Below, piece by piece: positions 17,465-26,775 of a stretch of DNA of 64,000 bases. The number at the start of each line of letters is the position of its first letter. Within the stretch, counting starts at the first letter, position 1. The notes under the pieces are model-generated. The model ran no database searches. It had not been told where the DNA came from and saw only the letters and a program-made list of their open reading frames with translations. The stretch comes from Sphingosinicella sp. CPCC 101087. GTDB taxonomy: Bacteria; Pseudomonadota; Alphaproteobacteria; Sphingomonadales; Sphingomonadaceae. The position numbers and the translations under genes are program-made. The stretch lies in the NCBI RefSeq assembly GCF_004151485.1, contig NZ_SBFF01000001.1, positions 248,001-312,000 on the forward strand, written 5' to 3'.

Positions 17465-18247
17465 TCAGCGCGGCGCCATCCGGATGGCGCCGTCGAGCCT
17501 CACATATTCACCGTTGAGATAGGGATTTTCGGCCATGAAGATGGCCAGACGGGCATATTCCTCGGCTCGGCCGAGCCGCTTTGGAAAGGGCACCTGGGCG
17601 GCGAGCGCATCCTTCACGTTCTGCGGCATCATCGCCACCATGGGCGTTTCGAACACGCCGGGAAGGATGGTGTTCACGCGAATTCCCTCATTCATCAGGT
17701 CGCGCGCGATCGGCAGCGCCATTCCGAGCACTCCGGCTTTGGACGCACTATAGGCGGCCTGACCGATCTGCCCGTCCTGGGCGGCGACGCTGGCGGTGTT
17801 GACGATCAGCCCCTTCTCTCCGTCTTCGAGCGGATCGAGATCGGCCATCCCCGCGGCCGAGGCGGCTAGCACCCGGAAGGTGCCGATAAGGTTGATCTGG
17901 ATGGCCAGCTCGAACTGCTGCATCGGATAGCGTCTGATCTCGCCCGTCTGCTTGTCCCGACCGACGGTCTTCATCGCATTGGCGACCCCGGCGCAGTTGA
18001 CGCAGATCCGCTCCTGCCCGTGCGCCTCGCGGGCCCTGGCGAAGCCCGCATCGACCGCCTCGTCCGAGGTGACGTCGACATGAGCGAAGATCCCGCCAAT
18101 CTCTCCGGCGACCTTTTCGCCGCGGTCGGCGTCGCGGTCGAAGACTGCAACCTTTACGCCCTTGGCCGCGAGCGCCCGGGCGGTCGCTTCGCCGAGGCCG
18201 GATGCGGCGCCGGTAACCACGGCGGAGATATTGCTGTCGAGTTTCAT
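17465..18247 (-). CDS. SDR, type II 3-hydroxyacyl-CoA dehydrogenase-like
   Basis: This 260-residue short-chain dehydrogenase most resembles HSD10-type 3-hydroxyacyl-CoA dehydrogenases. It has the NAD-binding TGAASGLGEA motif (12-21), D38 following the second strand (favouring NAD), NCAG at 84-87, catalytic S153 and Y166-x3-K170 (YSASK), and the insertion with ETPMVAMMP near the substrate pocket. It would oxidise 3-hydroxyacyl-CoA to 3-ketoacyl-CoA. That is the step before the thiolase encoded 102 bases upstream on the same strand, consistent with one beta-oxidation unit. Confidence 0.88.
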   Translation of the reverse strand: MKLDSNISAVVTGAASGLGEATARALAAKGVKVAVFDRDADRGEKVAGEIGGIFAHVDVTSDEAVDAGFARAREAHGQERICVNCAGVANAMKTVGRDKQTGEIRRYPMQQFELAIQINLIGTFRVLAASAAGMADLDPLEDGEKGLIVNTASVAAQDGQIGQAAYSASKAGVLGMALPIARDLMNEGIRVNTILPGVFETPMVAMMPQNVKDALAAQVPFPKRLGRAEEYARLAIFMAENPYLNGEYVRLDGAIRMAPR

Positions 18248-18349
18248 GGCTTTCCCTTTCTGCTTTGAGCTCGCCTTAATCGCTGCGCCGCGGGATGGAA
18301 GGGGCCGGCGGGCTAGTTCCCGGGCCTACGGTGCCGCGCCCTTACGCGA

Positions 18350-19525
18350 TCATGCGAGATTCTCGACGATAGTCACGTTGGCGATACCGCCGCCCTCGCA
18401 CATCGTCTGCAGCCCCCAGCGCCCGCCGCGGCGCTTCAGCGCATGCGTCAGGGTCGCCATCAGCTTCGCGCCGGAGGCGCCGAGCGGATGGCCCAGGGCG
18501 ATCGCGCCGCCATGGACGTTGAGCCGGTCGGGATCGGCTTCGATCTCCCGGAGCCAAGCGAGCGGCACCGGGGCGAACGCCTCGTTGACCTCGTAAAGGT
18601 CGATGTCGGCGATGCTGAGGCCGGCGCGTTCGAGCGCGCGGCGCGTCGCCGGAATGGGTTCCTCGAGCATGATGACCGGATCGCCGGCGGTTACGGTGAG
18701 GTTGTGGATTCGCGCCACGGGAACCAGACCGTGCGCCTTCAGCGCCGCTTCGCTGACCACGAGGACGCCGCTCGCGCCGTCGCAGATCTGGCTGGCATTG
18801 GCGGCGCTGATGCGGCCGCCTTCCTTGAGCAGCTTGACCGAACCTATTCCTTGCAATGTCGCGTCCGGCCTTATGCCTTCGTCCCGGTCGTGGAGCCGGC
18901 TTGCCCCGTCCTCGCCGGTCACCGGCAGCGCGATGATCTCGTCGGCGAAGGCGCCTTCCTCCGTGGCACGAGCGGCCTTGCGATGGCTCTCCAGCGCGAA
19001 GGCGTCGAGATCTTCGCGACGGAACTGATATTTCTCGGCGATCATCTCGGCGCCGACAAACTGGCTGAACATGGCGACGCCGAACCGCTCCTGGATGCTC
19101 TTCGGGAACGGACCACCGAGGCCGGCCTGCGTCGCCAGCGTCACGGGCGAGCCCATCGGCACGCGGGTCATGGATTCGACGCCGGCGGCGATCACGACGT
19201 CCTGCGTGCCGCTCATCACCGCCTGGGCGGCAAAATGGATCGACTGTTGCGAGGAGCCGCACTGCCGGTCGATGGTGACCGCCGGCACGCTGACGGGCAG
19301 CTTGCTGGCGAGGACGGCGTTCCGCCCGATGTGGAAGGATTGCTCGCCGACCTGGCCCACACATCCCATGACGACATCGTCGATCGCGGCCGGGTCGATG
19401 CCGGTCCGGTCGACCAGGGAATCGAGAATGCGCGCAGCCATGTCGGCGGGATGCCAGTCCTTCAGTGCGCCGCCCTTGCGGCCGCCGGCGGTGCGGACCG
19501 CATCGACGATATAGGCTTCGGGCAT
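18350..19525 (-). CDS. Acetyl-CoA C-acyltransferase (thiolase)
   Basis: This 391-residue thiolase has all three signature regions: nucleophile C89 in DRQCGSSQQ, the HGGAIALGHPLGASGAK motif with the catalytic His, and the C-terminal CEGGGIANVTIVE with the second Cys. It should cleave 3-ketoacyl-CoA with CoA in beta-oxidation, cytosolic. ATG 19525 has AAGGAG upstream; that ribosome site abuts a palindrome at 19534, which suggests repression at the start of the transcript. The gene heads the minus-strand unit with the SDR and racemase-like genes. Confidence 0.93.
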   Translation of the reverse strand: MPEAYIVDAVRTAGGRKGGALKDWHPADMAARILDSLVDRTGIDPAAIDDVVMGCVGQVGEQSFHIGRNAVLASKLPVSVPAVTIDRQCGSSQQSIHFAAQAVMSGTQDVVIAAGVESMTRVPMGSPVTLATQAGLGGPFPKSIQERFGVAMFSQFVGAEMIAEKYQFRREDLDAFALESHRKAARATEEGAFADEIIALPVTGEDGASRLHDRDEGIRPDATLQGIGSVKLLKEGGRISAANASQICDGASGVLVVSEAALKAHGLVPVARIHNLTVTAGDPVIMLEEPIPATRRALERAGLSIADIDLYEVNEAFAPVPLAWLREIEADPDRLNVHGGAIALGHPLGASGAKLMATLTHALKRRGGRWGLQTMCEGGGIANVTIVENLA

Positions 19526-19533
19526 GGTGTCTC

Positions 19534-19549
19534 CTTACGTTTACGTAAG
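19534..19549. promoter_or_regulatory. Palindromic operator CTTACGT-TT-ACGTAAG before thiolase
   Basis: Seven-bp arms around a 2-base centre end only 9 bases before the thiolase ATG and overlap its ribosome site. The paired ACGT steps resemble binding sites I recall for MerR-type regulators of branched-chain amino acid and fatty-acid breakdown (LiuR type). That assignment is inference; no regulator gene is adjacent. Confidence 0.6.
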
Positions 19550-19800
19550 CGTGTTAGCGAGGGAGGCGCGGCAGAGGCAATGCCGGAACGCTTGGAGCGA
19601 CGTCGGTAGAACCACCCCCTGGGTCGCAAATCCGGCAGACCATGCTTGCGGCAGGACGTCGCGGACGGCTGAAGCGAGCCTGGGGCGGCGCTGCGGAAAG
19701 CGACGCTATCAGCGCTCGACCGGCCGAGCCGTGGACAGGCCGCATCTGGAAGGCCGTGGCCCGAGACGCTATTGCTTGCTGGAGAACGAGGCGGCACCCG

Positions 19801-20037
19801 ATGGCAGACAATCCTTTCACCCGGCATCCGCGCGAGGTCGGCGAAACCTATTTCGAGCATATGGGCGTCGCCGCCCGGGTAGGGCTCCGGCTCGCGGCGG
19901 GCGCCCTCGCCTGCTTCGTGCACGCGATCTTCCCGTTCCTATGCGAGCGCACCGGCAGCCGGACTATCGAGAAGCTCCACCGCCAGATTCACGGCCGGGT
20001 GGACGCGCCGAACTGGGAACGGCACCCGATCATCTGA
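19801..20037 (+). CDS. DUF6356-like small membrane protein
   Basis: This 78-residue protein begins MADNPFTRHPREVGETYFEH and has one hydrophobic helix at about residues 27-48 (LRLAAGALACFVHAIFPFL), followed by a basic tail. The N-terminal pattern matches what I recall of DUF6356, a short inner-membrane family of alphaproteobacteria without a known role. ATG 19801 was chosen because conservation begins there; upstream in-frame sequence is low in information. Convergent with the next gene, 12 bases apart. Confidence 0.75.
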   Translation: MADNPFTRHPREVGETYFEHMGVAARVGLRLAAGALACFVHAIFPFLCERTGSRTIEKLHRQIHGRVDAPNWERHPII

Positions 20038-20049
20038 CCGGGAAAGAAT

Positions 20050-20430
20050 TCAGAAGCTGAAGCTGATGCCGACCGCGGCGATTCCGCGCTGGCGCGGCTG
20101 CAACGCCATGGGATGGCGTTCGGCTTCGATGTTGGTGCGCTGCCGCACATATCCGGCGATCGAGAAGCGGCCGACACCCAATTGAATATTGTCGTCCAGC
20201 GGAAGGGCAGCGATCAGCCCGTCCCGGCCGGAAGACCCCGGCTCCGCCAACGCGGCATTCCCCTCGCGCAACGCCGCCTGAACGTCGGGCTCGGTCGAGT
20301 CGGTCGAGTCCGATGGCGCGGCGTCGAACCGATTGGGCGGCGCCGAATTGCCAGTCTGCGCCATGACCGGAGCGGCCGCCATCAGCGCCAACGACGATAT
20401 CCACACGGTGCCGCATCGGTGCGCAGTCAT
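20050..20430 (-). CDS. Secreted hypothetical protein
   Basis: This 126-residue protein has a signal peptide (hydrophobic core 10-22, likely cleavage after PVMA, residue 24), a Ser/Asp/Pro-rich linker with a repeated DST motif, and a C-terminal part with alternating polar and hydrophobic residues ending in ISFSF. The aromatic C-terminus is reminiscent of outer-membrane strands, but the protein is too short for a barrel by itself. No family recognised. Confidence 0.6.
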   Translation of the reverse strand: MTAHRCGTVWISSLALMAAAPVMAQTGNSAPPNRFDAAPSDSTDSTEPDVQAALREGNAALAEPGSSGRDGLIAALPLDDNIQLGVGRFSIAGYVRQRTNIEAERHPMALQPRQRGIAAVGISFSF

Positions 20431-20623
20431 GCTTCCCGGACCCCTTATGTCCTGTTTCAGGGTAAGCGCCGCAGGCCGGAGGAAGGTTCCCGCGGCTTAC
20501 CTGTCTCGGCAAGTATCTGGCTCGACGAAACGAGGCTTTCGCACGGCGAACGGAGGAGGAGGCGGCTCGCTCGCGAGCCGACCGACCGGGCGCGAGGGTA
20601 GATGCGTCTCTTGGGAGCGGTCC

Positions 20624-22231
20624 TCAAAGGTTGAGGCGCTTGCGGTCGGCAAGGATGCTGCGGGCGGCATTGTGGCCGGGTGCGCCGGTGACGCCGCCGC
20701 CTGGATGCGCACCGGAGCCGCACAGATAGAGACCATGAAGCGGCATGCGGTAGTCGGCAGCCCCGAGCATCGGCCGGTTCGAGAAGATCTGGTCGAGCCC
20801 CATCTTGCCGTGGAAAATATCTCCGCCGACGAGGCCGAAGCGGCGTTCCAGGTCGATCGGAGACAGCGCCATTCTCCCGACGATGCTCGCGGAGAAGCCG
20901 GGCGCGTAGCGCTCGACATGAGCGATGATGGCGTCGGCGGCTTCCTCCCGGCGGTCATCCCAGCCGCCCGGGACGTCGTAGGGGAAGTGCTGGCAGAACA
21001 GGCTTGCGACGTGAGCGCCGGCCGGAGCCAGGCTGTCGTCCAGGGTCGAAGGGATCAGCATCTCGACGATGGGTTCGCGCGAATAACCCTGCGTCCGGGC
21101 GCTGAGCCAGGCCCGGTCCATATAGTCCAGCGACGGAGCGACGATGATCCCGGCGGTCAGATGGTCCCCGGGGTCGGGAAGACTGGTGAAGCGAGGCAGC
21201 TCCGACAGGGCGACATTCATCCGGAAGGTGGCCGATTCGCTCGCCCAGCCGGCCATCCTCCGCGACACCGGCTTCGCCACGGCGCCTTCCGGAAGCAGCC
21301 GCCCGAACAGCAGCTTCGGATTGACGCCGGCGGCTACCGCCTTGGCACGCCAGGTCCGGCCGGCCGAGACGGCACCCGCCGCGTACGCCGTGCCGCCGCG
21401 AGTCTCGACCACGATCTCGTCGACCGCCGCGTCGAGGACGATTTCGACACCCTTCCCGCGGCAGGCCTTCGCCATGGCCTGGGTGATCGCGCCCATCCCG
21501 CCGATCGCATGGCCCCAGGCGCCTTCCACCCCCGCCGCCTCCCCGAAGACGTGGTGAAGCAGGACATAAGCCGACCCCGGGGATTCGGGGCTGGCATAAT
21601 GACCCACCACGCTGTCGAACCCGAACAGGGCCTGGACCAGATCGTGGCTGAAATAGCGGCGCAAGATATCGGCGGCGGATTTGGTGAAGAAGTCGACCAG
21701 GTCGCGCTGGCCCTCGAGACCTAATCCGTTGACACCGGAACCGAGCCGCAGCAGCCGCGGCAGCTCGGAAAGGCCGCCGCCGGCGTTGGGCGGCGAGCGC
21801 AGCAACCACTGCCGCACGATCCCGACGACTCTGTTCAGCGCAGCCGAATAGGCTTCGTAATTGCCGGCGTCGGCGGAACTGTGGCGGGCGATCTCGCGCT
21901 CCGTCAGGCCGCCCCGCCCGGCGAGCAGATAGTCGGCGCCTTGGGTAGGGAGGAAATTGTCGATCTTGCGAAGCACCACCTTGAGGCCGTGCTGGTAGAG
22001 CCGCATGTCGCCGATGATCTTCGGGTTCAGCAGCCCGACCGTGTAGCTGGCGGTGGAGTTGCGGAAGCCGGGATGGAATTCCTCGGTCACCGCAGCGCCG
22101 CCGACCACGCTTCGGGCCTCCAGCACGACGACCTTCAATCCCCGCTCCGCGAGATAATAAGCGCAGACCAGGCCGTTATGCCCCGCGCCTATGATGAGCA
22201 CGTCGCAGCCGATGGAGCGCCTTGCGTTCAT
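20624..22231 (-). CDS. FAD-dependent oxidoreductase, phytoene-desaturase/PYROXD2-like
   Basis: This 535-residue flavoprotein starts with a Rossmann FAD site (IIGAGHNGLVCAYYLAERG, about 14-32) and continues with VLEARSVVGGAAVTEE. Its C-terminal motif (GGGVTGAPGHNAARS) is typical of the PYROXD2 branch of the phytoene desaturase superfamily. No carotenoid synthesis genes are adjacent, so a dehydrogenase of unknown substrate is the safer name than phytoene desaturase. It lies downstream of, and in the same direction as, the DoxX gene, with a 76-base gap. Confidence 0.85.
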   Translation of the reverse strand: MNARRSIGCDVLIIGAGHNGLVCAYYLAERGLKVVVLEARSVVGGAAVTEEFHPGFRNSTASYTVGLLNPKIIGDMRLYQHGLKVVLRKIDNFLPTQGADYLLAGRGGLTEREIARHSSADAGNYEAYSAALNRVVGIVRQWLLRSPPNAGGGLSELPRLLRLGSGVNGLGLEGQRDLVDFFTKSAADILRRYFSHDLVQALFGFDSVVGHYASPESPGSAYVLLHHVFGEAAGVEGAWGHAIGGMGAITQAMAKACRGKGVEIVLDAAVDEIVVETRGGTAYAAGAVSAGRTWRAKAVAAGVNPKLLFGRLLPEGAVAKPVSRRMAGWASESATFRMNVALSELPRFTSLPDPGDHLTAGIIVAPSLDYMDRAWLSARTQGYSREPIVEMLIPSTLDDSLAPAGAHVASLFCQHFPYDVPGGWDDRREEAADAIIAHVERYAPGFSASIVGRMALSPIDLERRFGLVGGDIFHGKMGLDQIFSNRPMLGAADYRMPLHGLYLCGSGAHPGGGVTGAPGHNAARSILADRKRLNL

Positions 22232-22307
22232 CGCTCCGCGCTAGCTCCGGACGCGGCTCTCGTCACGCGAGATCGAGCCGCTCCGTCGCGAGCTGGAACG
22301 AAGCGGA

Positions 22308-22718
22308 TCAGGTCCTCGTCGCCCTTGCCCTGTTCGTGCCTTCGACGCTGAATGCGCCCGGGCCGGCGACGACGAAATAGAGGAAGATGAAGCAATAGAG
22401 GATCGCGGCGTCGCCGCCGTTGGCGACGGGGAAGGGATTGTCCGGCGCAAAGTGAAAGCCCCAATAGGCCACCGCCATCTCGCCCGAGGCGATGAAGGCT
22501 GCCGGACGGGTGAACAGTCCGATCATGATCAGCGCCCCGGCGACCAGCTCGATCAAGCCGCCGATTCCGACAACGGAGAGGAGTTCCACCTGGCCTGGCT
22601 GCGCTCCGGGTGGGAAGCCGAACAGCTTCACCAGACCATGCGAAAGGAAGAGCAGACCGGTGACGATTCTGAGGATGCCGAGAAGCTGCGGCTGATATCG
22701 CGAGAAGCTATTGAACAT
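22308..22718 (-). CDS. DoxX family membrane protein
   Basis: This 136-residue protein has four membrane helices (about 12-30, 47-68, 72-92, 105-122) and family features such as GLLFLSHGLVKLFGFP and the GLIELVAGALIMIGLFTRPAA segment. DoxX-like proteins are inner-membrane proteins tied loosely to redox or sulfur metabolism; no specific reaction is claimed. It is upstream of the FAD oxidoreductase on the same strand. Confidence 0.88.
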   Translation of the reverse strand: MFNSFSRYQPQLLGILRIVTGLLFLSHGLVKLFGFPPGAQPGQVELLSVVGIGGLIELVAGALIMIGLFTRPAAFIASGEMAVAYWGFHFAPDNPFPVANGGDAAILYCFIFLYFVVAGPGAFSVEGTNRARATRT

Positions 22719-22889
22719 CTGGTCGTGTCTCCCCTGCTCGCTGGTCCAGGCAGCAGAGCATGGCAGGACGGTTCGGGCAAGGGGCGATGAGCGCGGTGTG
22801 GCCGGTGCAGCGGGCGCGGTTGCCGGTTTCGAAGGAGCCCGCGAGCCGATATTCCTGCGGCCGATTCCGCTCGCGAAGCTGTTTTCCGA

Positions 22890-24239
22890 TCACCGCATCA
22901 GCACGAGCTCTTCGGACATGGTCGGATGAAGCGCGATCGTTTCATCGAACTGCGCCTTGGTGAGGCCGGCCTTGACGGCAATCGCCGCCGCCTGAAGGAT
23001 TTCGGGGGCGTCCGGGCCGATCATATGGATGCCAAGCACCTTCTCGGTCTCCTCGTCCACGATCAGCTTGTAGAGCGCGCGCTCGTTGCGGCCCGCCAGC
23101 ACATTCTTCATCGGCCGGAAGTCGGCGACATAGGTCTTGTATTCGCCGACCCGGTCGCGCGCCTGCCCTTCGGTCATTCCCACGCCCGCTATTGGAGGAT
23201 GGCTGAACACGGCCGACGGAATGTTCTCGTAATCGACGCGTGTCGGCTTTCCGCCGAACACGGTCTCGGCGAAGGCGTGGCCCTCGCGGATCGCGACCGG
23301 CGTAAGCTGCACCCGGTCCGTCACGTCGCCGATCGCATAGATGCTGGCGACCGACGACTGGTTGTCTTCGTCGACGAGGATCGCGCCATTCTTGCCGAGC
23401 TCGACCCCGACCGCTTCGAGCCCGAGTCCGCCGGTATTCGGCAATCGGCCCACCGCCCAGAGCAGCAGGTCCGCCGCGATCGGATCCTGGCCGGCGAGGT
23501 GAATGCGCAGGCTGCCGTCCTCCTGCTTCTCGATCTTCTCGATCGGCGCGTTGAACTTGAAGTCGATGCCCTTCATCAGCGAGATGGTGAGCAGCCGGTC
23601 GCGGATCTGCTCGTCATAATGCCTGAGGATCCGGTCGCCCCGGTTGACGATCGTCACGTGGCAGCTGAACTCGTGAAGGATGCCGGCGAATTCGTTGGCG
23701 ATATAGCCTCCCCCGACGATCACCGCGCGCCTCGGAATCGAGTCAAGGTGGAACATCTCGTTCGACGTGATTCCATGCTCGGCCCCCGGCACGTCCGGGA
23801 CCATCGGATGCGCGCCGGTGGCAATGAGGATGGTGCCGGCGCTCACCTTTGTCCCGTCCGCGAGCGTCACCTCGTTGGGACCGGTGACTGTGGCGCGCTG
23901 GGCCAGGATCTCGACCTCGTTCCGCTCGAGCATGTCTGAATAGAGGCCTTCGAGACGTTCGACCTCGCCAAGGACATTGTCGCGCAAGGTGGGCCAGTCG
24001 AAGCGGGATTCTCCCACTTCCCAGCCGAACCGGCGGGCATCTTGCAGGTCCTCCGCGAAGTGGGCGCCATAGACGAGCAGCTTCTTGGGCACGCAGCCGC
24101 GGATGACGCAGGTTCCCCCGACGCGATATTCCTCGGCGATCGCCACTCGAGCGCCATGGGCGGCGGAGACGCGCGCCGCGCGCACGCCACCCGAACCGGC
24201 GCCGATCACGACGAGGTCATAATCGTAGGTCTCGCTCAT
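22890..24239 (-). CDS. gor: Glutathione-disulfide reductase
   Basis: This 449-residue NADPH-dependent flavoenzyme should reduce GSSG to GSH in the cytosol. It has the FAD site GAGSGGVRAAR (about 13-23), redox-active C44 and C49 in GGTCVIRGCVPKK, an NADPH-binding GGGYIANEFA region, the second FAD segment YAIGDVTDRVQLTPVA, and the C-terminal HPTMSEE carrying the catalytic His-Glu pair. The start overlaps the stop of the retropepsin-like gene (ATGA), so it is the third gene of a coupled pgi operon. Confidence 0.93.
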   Translation of the reverse strand: MSETYDYDLVVIGAGSGGVRAARVSAAHGARVAIAEEYRVGGTCVIRGCVPKKLLVYGAHFAEDLQDARRFGWEVGESRFDWPTLRDNVLGEVERLEGLYSDMLERNEVEILAQRATVTGPNEVTLADGTKVSAGTILIATGAHPMVPDVPGAEHGITSNEMFHLDSIPRRAVIVGGGYIANEFAGILHEFSCHVTIVNRGDRILRHYDEQIRDRLLTISLMKGIDFKFNAPIEKIEKQEDGSLRIHLAGQDPIAADLLLWAVGRLPNTGGLGLEAVGVELGKNGAILVDEDNQSSVASIYAIGDVTDRVQLTPVAIREGHAFAETVFGGKPTRVDYENIPSAVFSHPPIAGVGMTEGQARDRVGEYKTYVADFRPMKNVLAGRNERALYKLIVDEETEKVLGIHMIGPDAPEILQAAAIAVKAGLTKAQFDETIALHPTMSEELVLMR

Positions 24240-25093
24240 TGACGGCCGTTCCTCGGTTGCAGCCAGACCGCGCCGCCGGCGAAGTCGGTAGTGATGATGA
24301 AGTCGCGCAATATCGAAGTACCGATATTGAGATCGGCTGCGCTTTCACCGGCATCGATCGCCGCCGGCACATCGCGATATTCGCTGCCGGCAATGCGAAG
24401 GTTACGCAGCATGACGATGTCGCGCTCGACCGGGCCGCCAAGGCCGCCTCCGGCCCGGCGCTCCACGATGCGCTCCGGTGCGGTCAGGCCGATCCGCTCG
24501 GCATAGTTCCGGCCGATCAGGACCTCGCTGCCATTGCCCAGATCGAATGCCGCCTGGACCGGCGCCTGGCTCTCTATCGAGACGGCGAAGGTCGGAATGC
24601 CCCGATGCTCGCCGACGGCGAGGCGCGTGCCGACAGGCTGTACGTTGTCCTCGATCCTGTCGATGGTTCCGGCCTCGATGTCGATGCGCAGGCGATGGCG
24701 GTCGAACAGCTCGCGGCCGAGGATCAAGTCGATCGGCCTTCCGATCAGGCGCTGCGAAACCTCGCCGAGGTCGAGCACCGCGGCCGGCTGCGCGAGCGAC
24801 GCGCCGACCGCCTCGATCACCACCGACTCGACGAAGCGCGCTTCCATGGTCTCCGCGCCGGAGCCGCGCGCGGTCGCGCCGCCGGTTGCGGCGACTCCGA
24901 GGCGGCCGGCGAAATCGTCGTCCAGCACCGTCATCTCCGCGCCCGAATCGAGCAGGCCGAGGGCCGCCTTTCCGTTGACGGTCACCGGCAGGAACAAGCG
25001 GTTGTTGAACAGCTCCAGCGGTTCGGCCGCGGCGGGTGCCGGAGCGAGCGCGAGGAGGACGGCGGCAAGGCTGCCGACGAGGCTCGGCCTCAT
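24236..25093 (-). CDS. Secreted retropepsin-like aspartic protease, two-lobed
   Basis: This 285-residue protein has a signal peptide (about 1-23) and a retropepsin-like lobe with the catalytic motif D49-S-G-A (GLLDSGAEMTVLDD). A second, related lobe follows, with AFDLGNGSEVLIG (D184-L-G-N) at the equivalent place. Fused two-lobe aspartic proteases need one Asp from each lobe; the second motif departs from D-T/S-G, so activity is uncertain. It is translated from an ATG overlapping the pgi stop and itself overlaps gor, an odd placement for a periplasmic protease between two cytosolic sugar/redox enzymes. Confidence 0.82.
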   Translation of the reverse strand: MRPSLVGSLAAVLLALAPAPAAAEPLELFNNRLFLPVTVNGKAALGLLDSGAEMTVLDDDFAGRLGVAATGGATARGSGAETMEARFVESVVIEAVGASLAQPAAVLDLGEVSQRLIGRPIDLILGRELFDRHRLRIDIEAGTIDRIEDNVQPVGTRLAVGEHRGIPTFAVSIESQAPVQAAFDLGNGSEVLIGRNYAERIGLTAPERIVERRAGGGLGGPVERDIVMLRNLRIAGSEYRDVPAAIDAGESAADLNIGTSILRDFIITTDFAGGAVWLQPRNGRQ

Positions 25094-26598
25094 TCCCCGC
25101 TTGCTCCGAACGCCCGGGCGATCAGCGCCCGGGTCGAGGAATCGAAGTCGATCGAACCGCTGTCCGCGTCGAGCGCCTTCGCCATCGCCTTGCCCAGCTC
25201 GACCCCGAACTGGTCGAAGGGGTTGATTCCGAGCAAGGCGGCGTTGGCGAAAACTCTATGTTCGTAGAAGGCGAGGAGCGCGCCCAGCGTGCGCGGGTCC
25301 AGCCGGTCGAGCAGGATCGTCGTCGATGGGCGGTCCCCGGGATAGTCGCGATGCGGATCGTCGGACCGGCGCCCGGACATCAGCGCCGCACCCTGCCCGA
25401 ACGCATTGGCGAGGAGCTGGCGGTGATGATCGGGCGCGAGGCTGTGACCGGGCTCCACCGAGGCGATGAACTCGACCGGTACCAGGTGCGTGCCCTGGTG
25501 GAGGAGCTGGAAAACGGCGTGCTGCGCATCGGTGCCGACGCCGCCCCAGACGATCGGCGAGGTGGCGCGCCCGGCCGGGCTGCCGTCGAGGCGGACGCTC
25601 TTGCCGTTGGACTCCATTTCGAGCTGCTGGAGATAGTCGGGCAGCAGCCGCAAGCGCTCGTCATATGCGAAGACGGCGCGGCTCTCGACCTTGCGGATAT
25701 TGGCATAATAACGATCGACGAAGGCGGCGAGGACCGGTGCATTGCGTGCGAGCGGCGCCAGGCGGAAATGGCGGTCCATCGCGGCCGCCCCTTCGAGGAG
25801 GCTTTCGAAGGCGTCCCAACCGAGGGCCAAGGCGGCCGGAAAGCCTATCGACGACCAGAGGGAGTAGCGGCCGCCGACGGTGTCCGAGAAAGGCAGAATT
25901 CGGGTTTCGTCGACTCCGAACTCGATGGCCTTGTCGGGACTGGCGGTGAGCGCCACGACCCGCCCATAGGGATCGACCACGCCATGTTCATCCATCCAGG
26001 ACAGTGCGGAGCCCGCATTGAGCATCGTCTCGGTGGTGGTGAAGGTCTTCGACGCTATCACCAGCAACGTGGCGTGGGGATCGAAACGGCGGATCGCCTC
26101 CTCCAGAGCGGCGCCGTCGACGTTGGAGACGATGGCGGTATCGTAGCGGCCCGCCTCGCGGCCGAGCGCGTCGACGAGCAGCTTGGGCCCAAGCGCCGAG
26201 CCGCCGATTCCAACATGGAGGATATGGCGGATGGAGCCGAAGGCGTCCGCCTCCATCGCGTCGATGAGGGTGCGCATCCGGGCATGGAAACGGCGGGCGC
26301 GGGCGACGCTCTCGGCCGCCCCCTCCCCGCGTTCGGCGGTATGTTCGGCGGCGCGTTCTTCGGTCGGATTGACCGCCTCGCCGGCAAACAGAGCGTCGCG
26401 GCGCTCCTTAAGTCCGGCGGTCTCGGCAAGGCGGATGAACCCGTCGAGCTGCGACCGGCCGAGATGCGTCTTCGAGAAATCGAACAGGATTCCCGATTCA
26501 TCGACCGTGAGGCGCTCGAGACGGTCGGGCTCGGAATCGAAGAGCTCCGACAGGGTCGTCGTCTGCGCTGACTCGAGGGGTGCCCAGGCTTCGTCCAT
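25090..26598 (-). CDS. pgi: Glucose-6-phosphate isomerase
   Basis: This 502-residue enzyme interconverts glucose-6-phosphate and fructose-6-phosphate. It shows GIGGSALGPKL (phosphate-binding region), the SKTFTTTETMLNA motif, GGRYSLWSSIGF (matching PGI signature 1), and GINPFDQFGVELGK (signature 2 with the C-terminal active-site Lys). ATG 26598 has GGGAG 6 bases upstream; a GTG at 26601 is also possible. Sphingomonads commonly use the Entner-Doudoroff route, where this enzyme feeds fructose-6-phosphate back to glucose-6-phosphate. First gene of the pgi-protease-gor operon. Confidence 0.95.
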   Translation of the reverse strand: MDEAWAPLESAQTTTLSELFDSEPDRLERLTVDESGILFDFSKTHLGRSQLDGFIRLAETAGLKERRDALFAGEAVNPTEERAAEHTAERGEGAAESVARARRFHARMRTLIDAMEADAFGSIRHILHVGIGGSALGPKLLVDALGREAGRYDTAIVSNVDGAALEEAIRRFDPHATLLVIASKTFTTTETMLNAGSALSWMDEHGVVDPYGRVVALTASPDKAIEFGVDETRILPFSDTVGGRYSLWSSIGFPAALALGWDAFESLLEGAAAMDRHFRLAPLARNAPVLAAFVDRYYANIRKVESRAVFAYDERLRLLPDYLQQLEMESNGKSVRLDGSPAGRATSPIVWGGVGTDAQHAVFQLLHQGTHLVPVEFIASVEPGHSLAPDHHRQLLANAFGQGAALMSGRRSDDPHRDYPGDRPSTTILLDRLDPRTLGALLAFYEHRVFANAALLGINPFDQFGVELGKAMAKALDADSGSIDFDSSTRALIARAFGASGE

Positions 26599-26775
26599 CA
26601 CCGTCTCCCTTGGGTTCGGTGGCTATCTAGGGAGGCGAGGCGCCGATGCATAGGTGGGGTGCACAGGGCCTCTGGTTCCGTCCGCGGTGATCAATCTCCG
26701 CCCTCGCGACGAACGTCGCACCGCCGAGCCCGGTGTGGACCCTAGTCTCGATCGTTCCCGCATGTGCTGGAAAGG

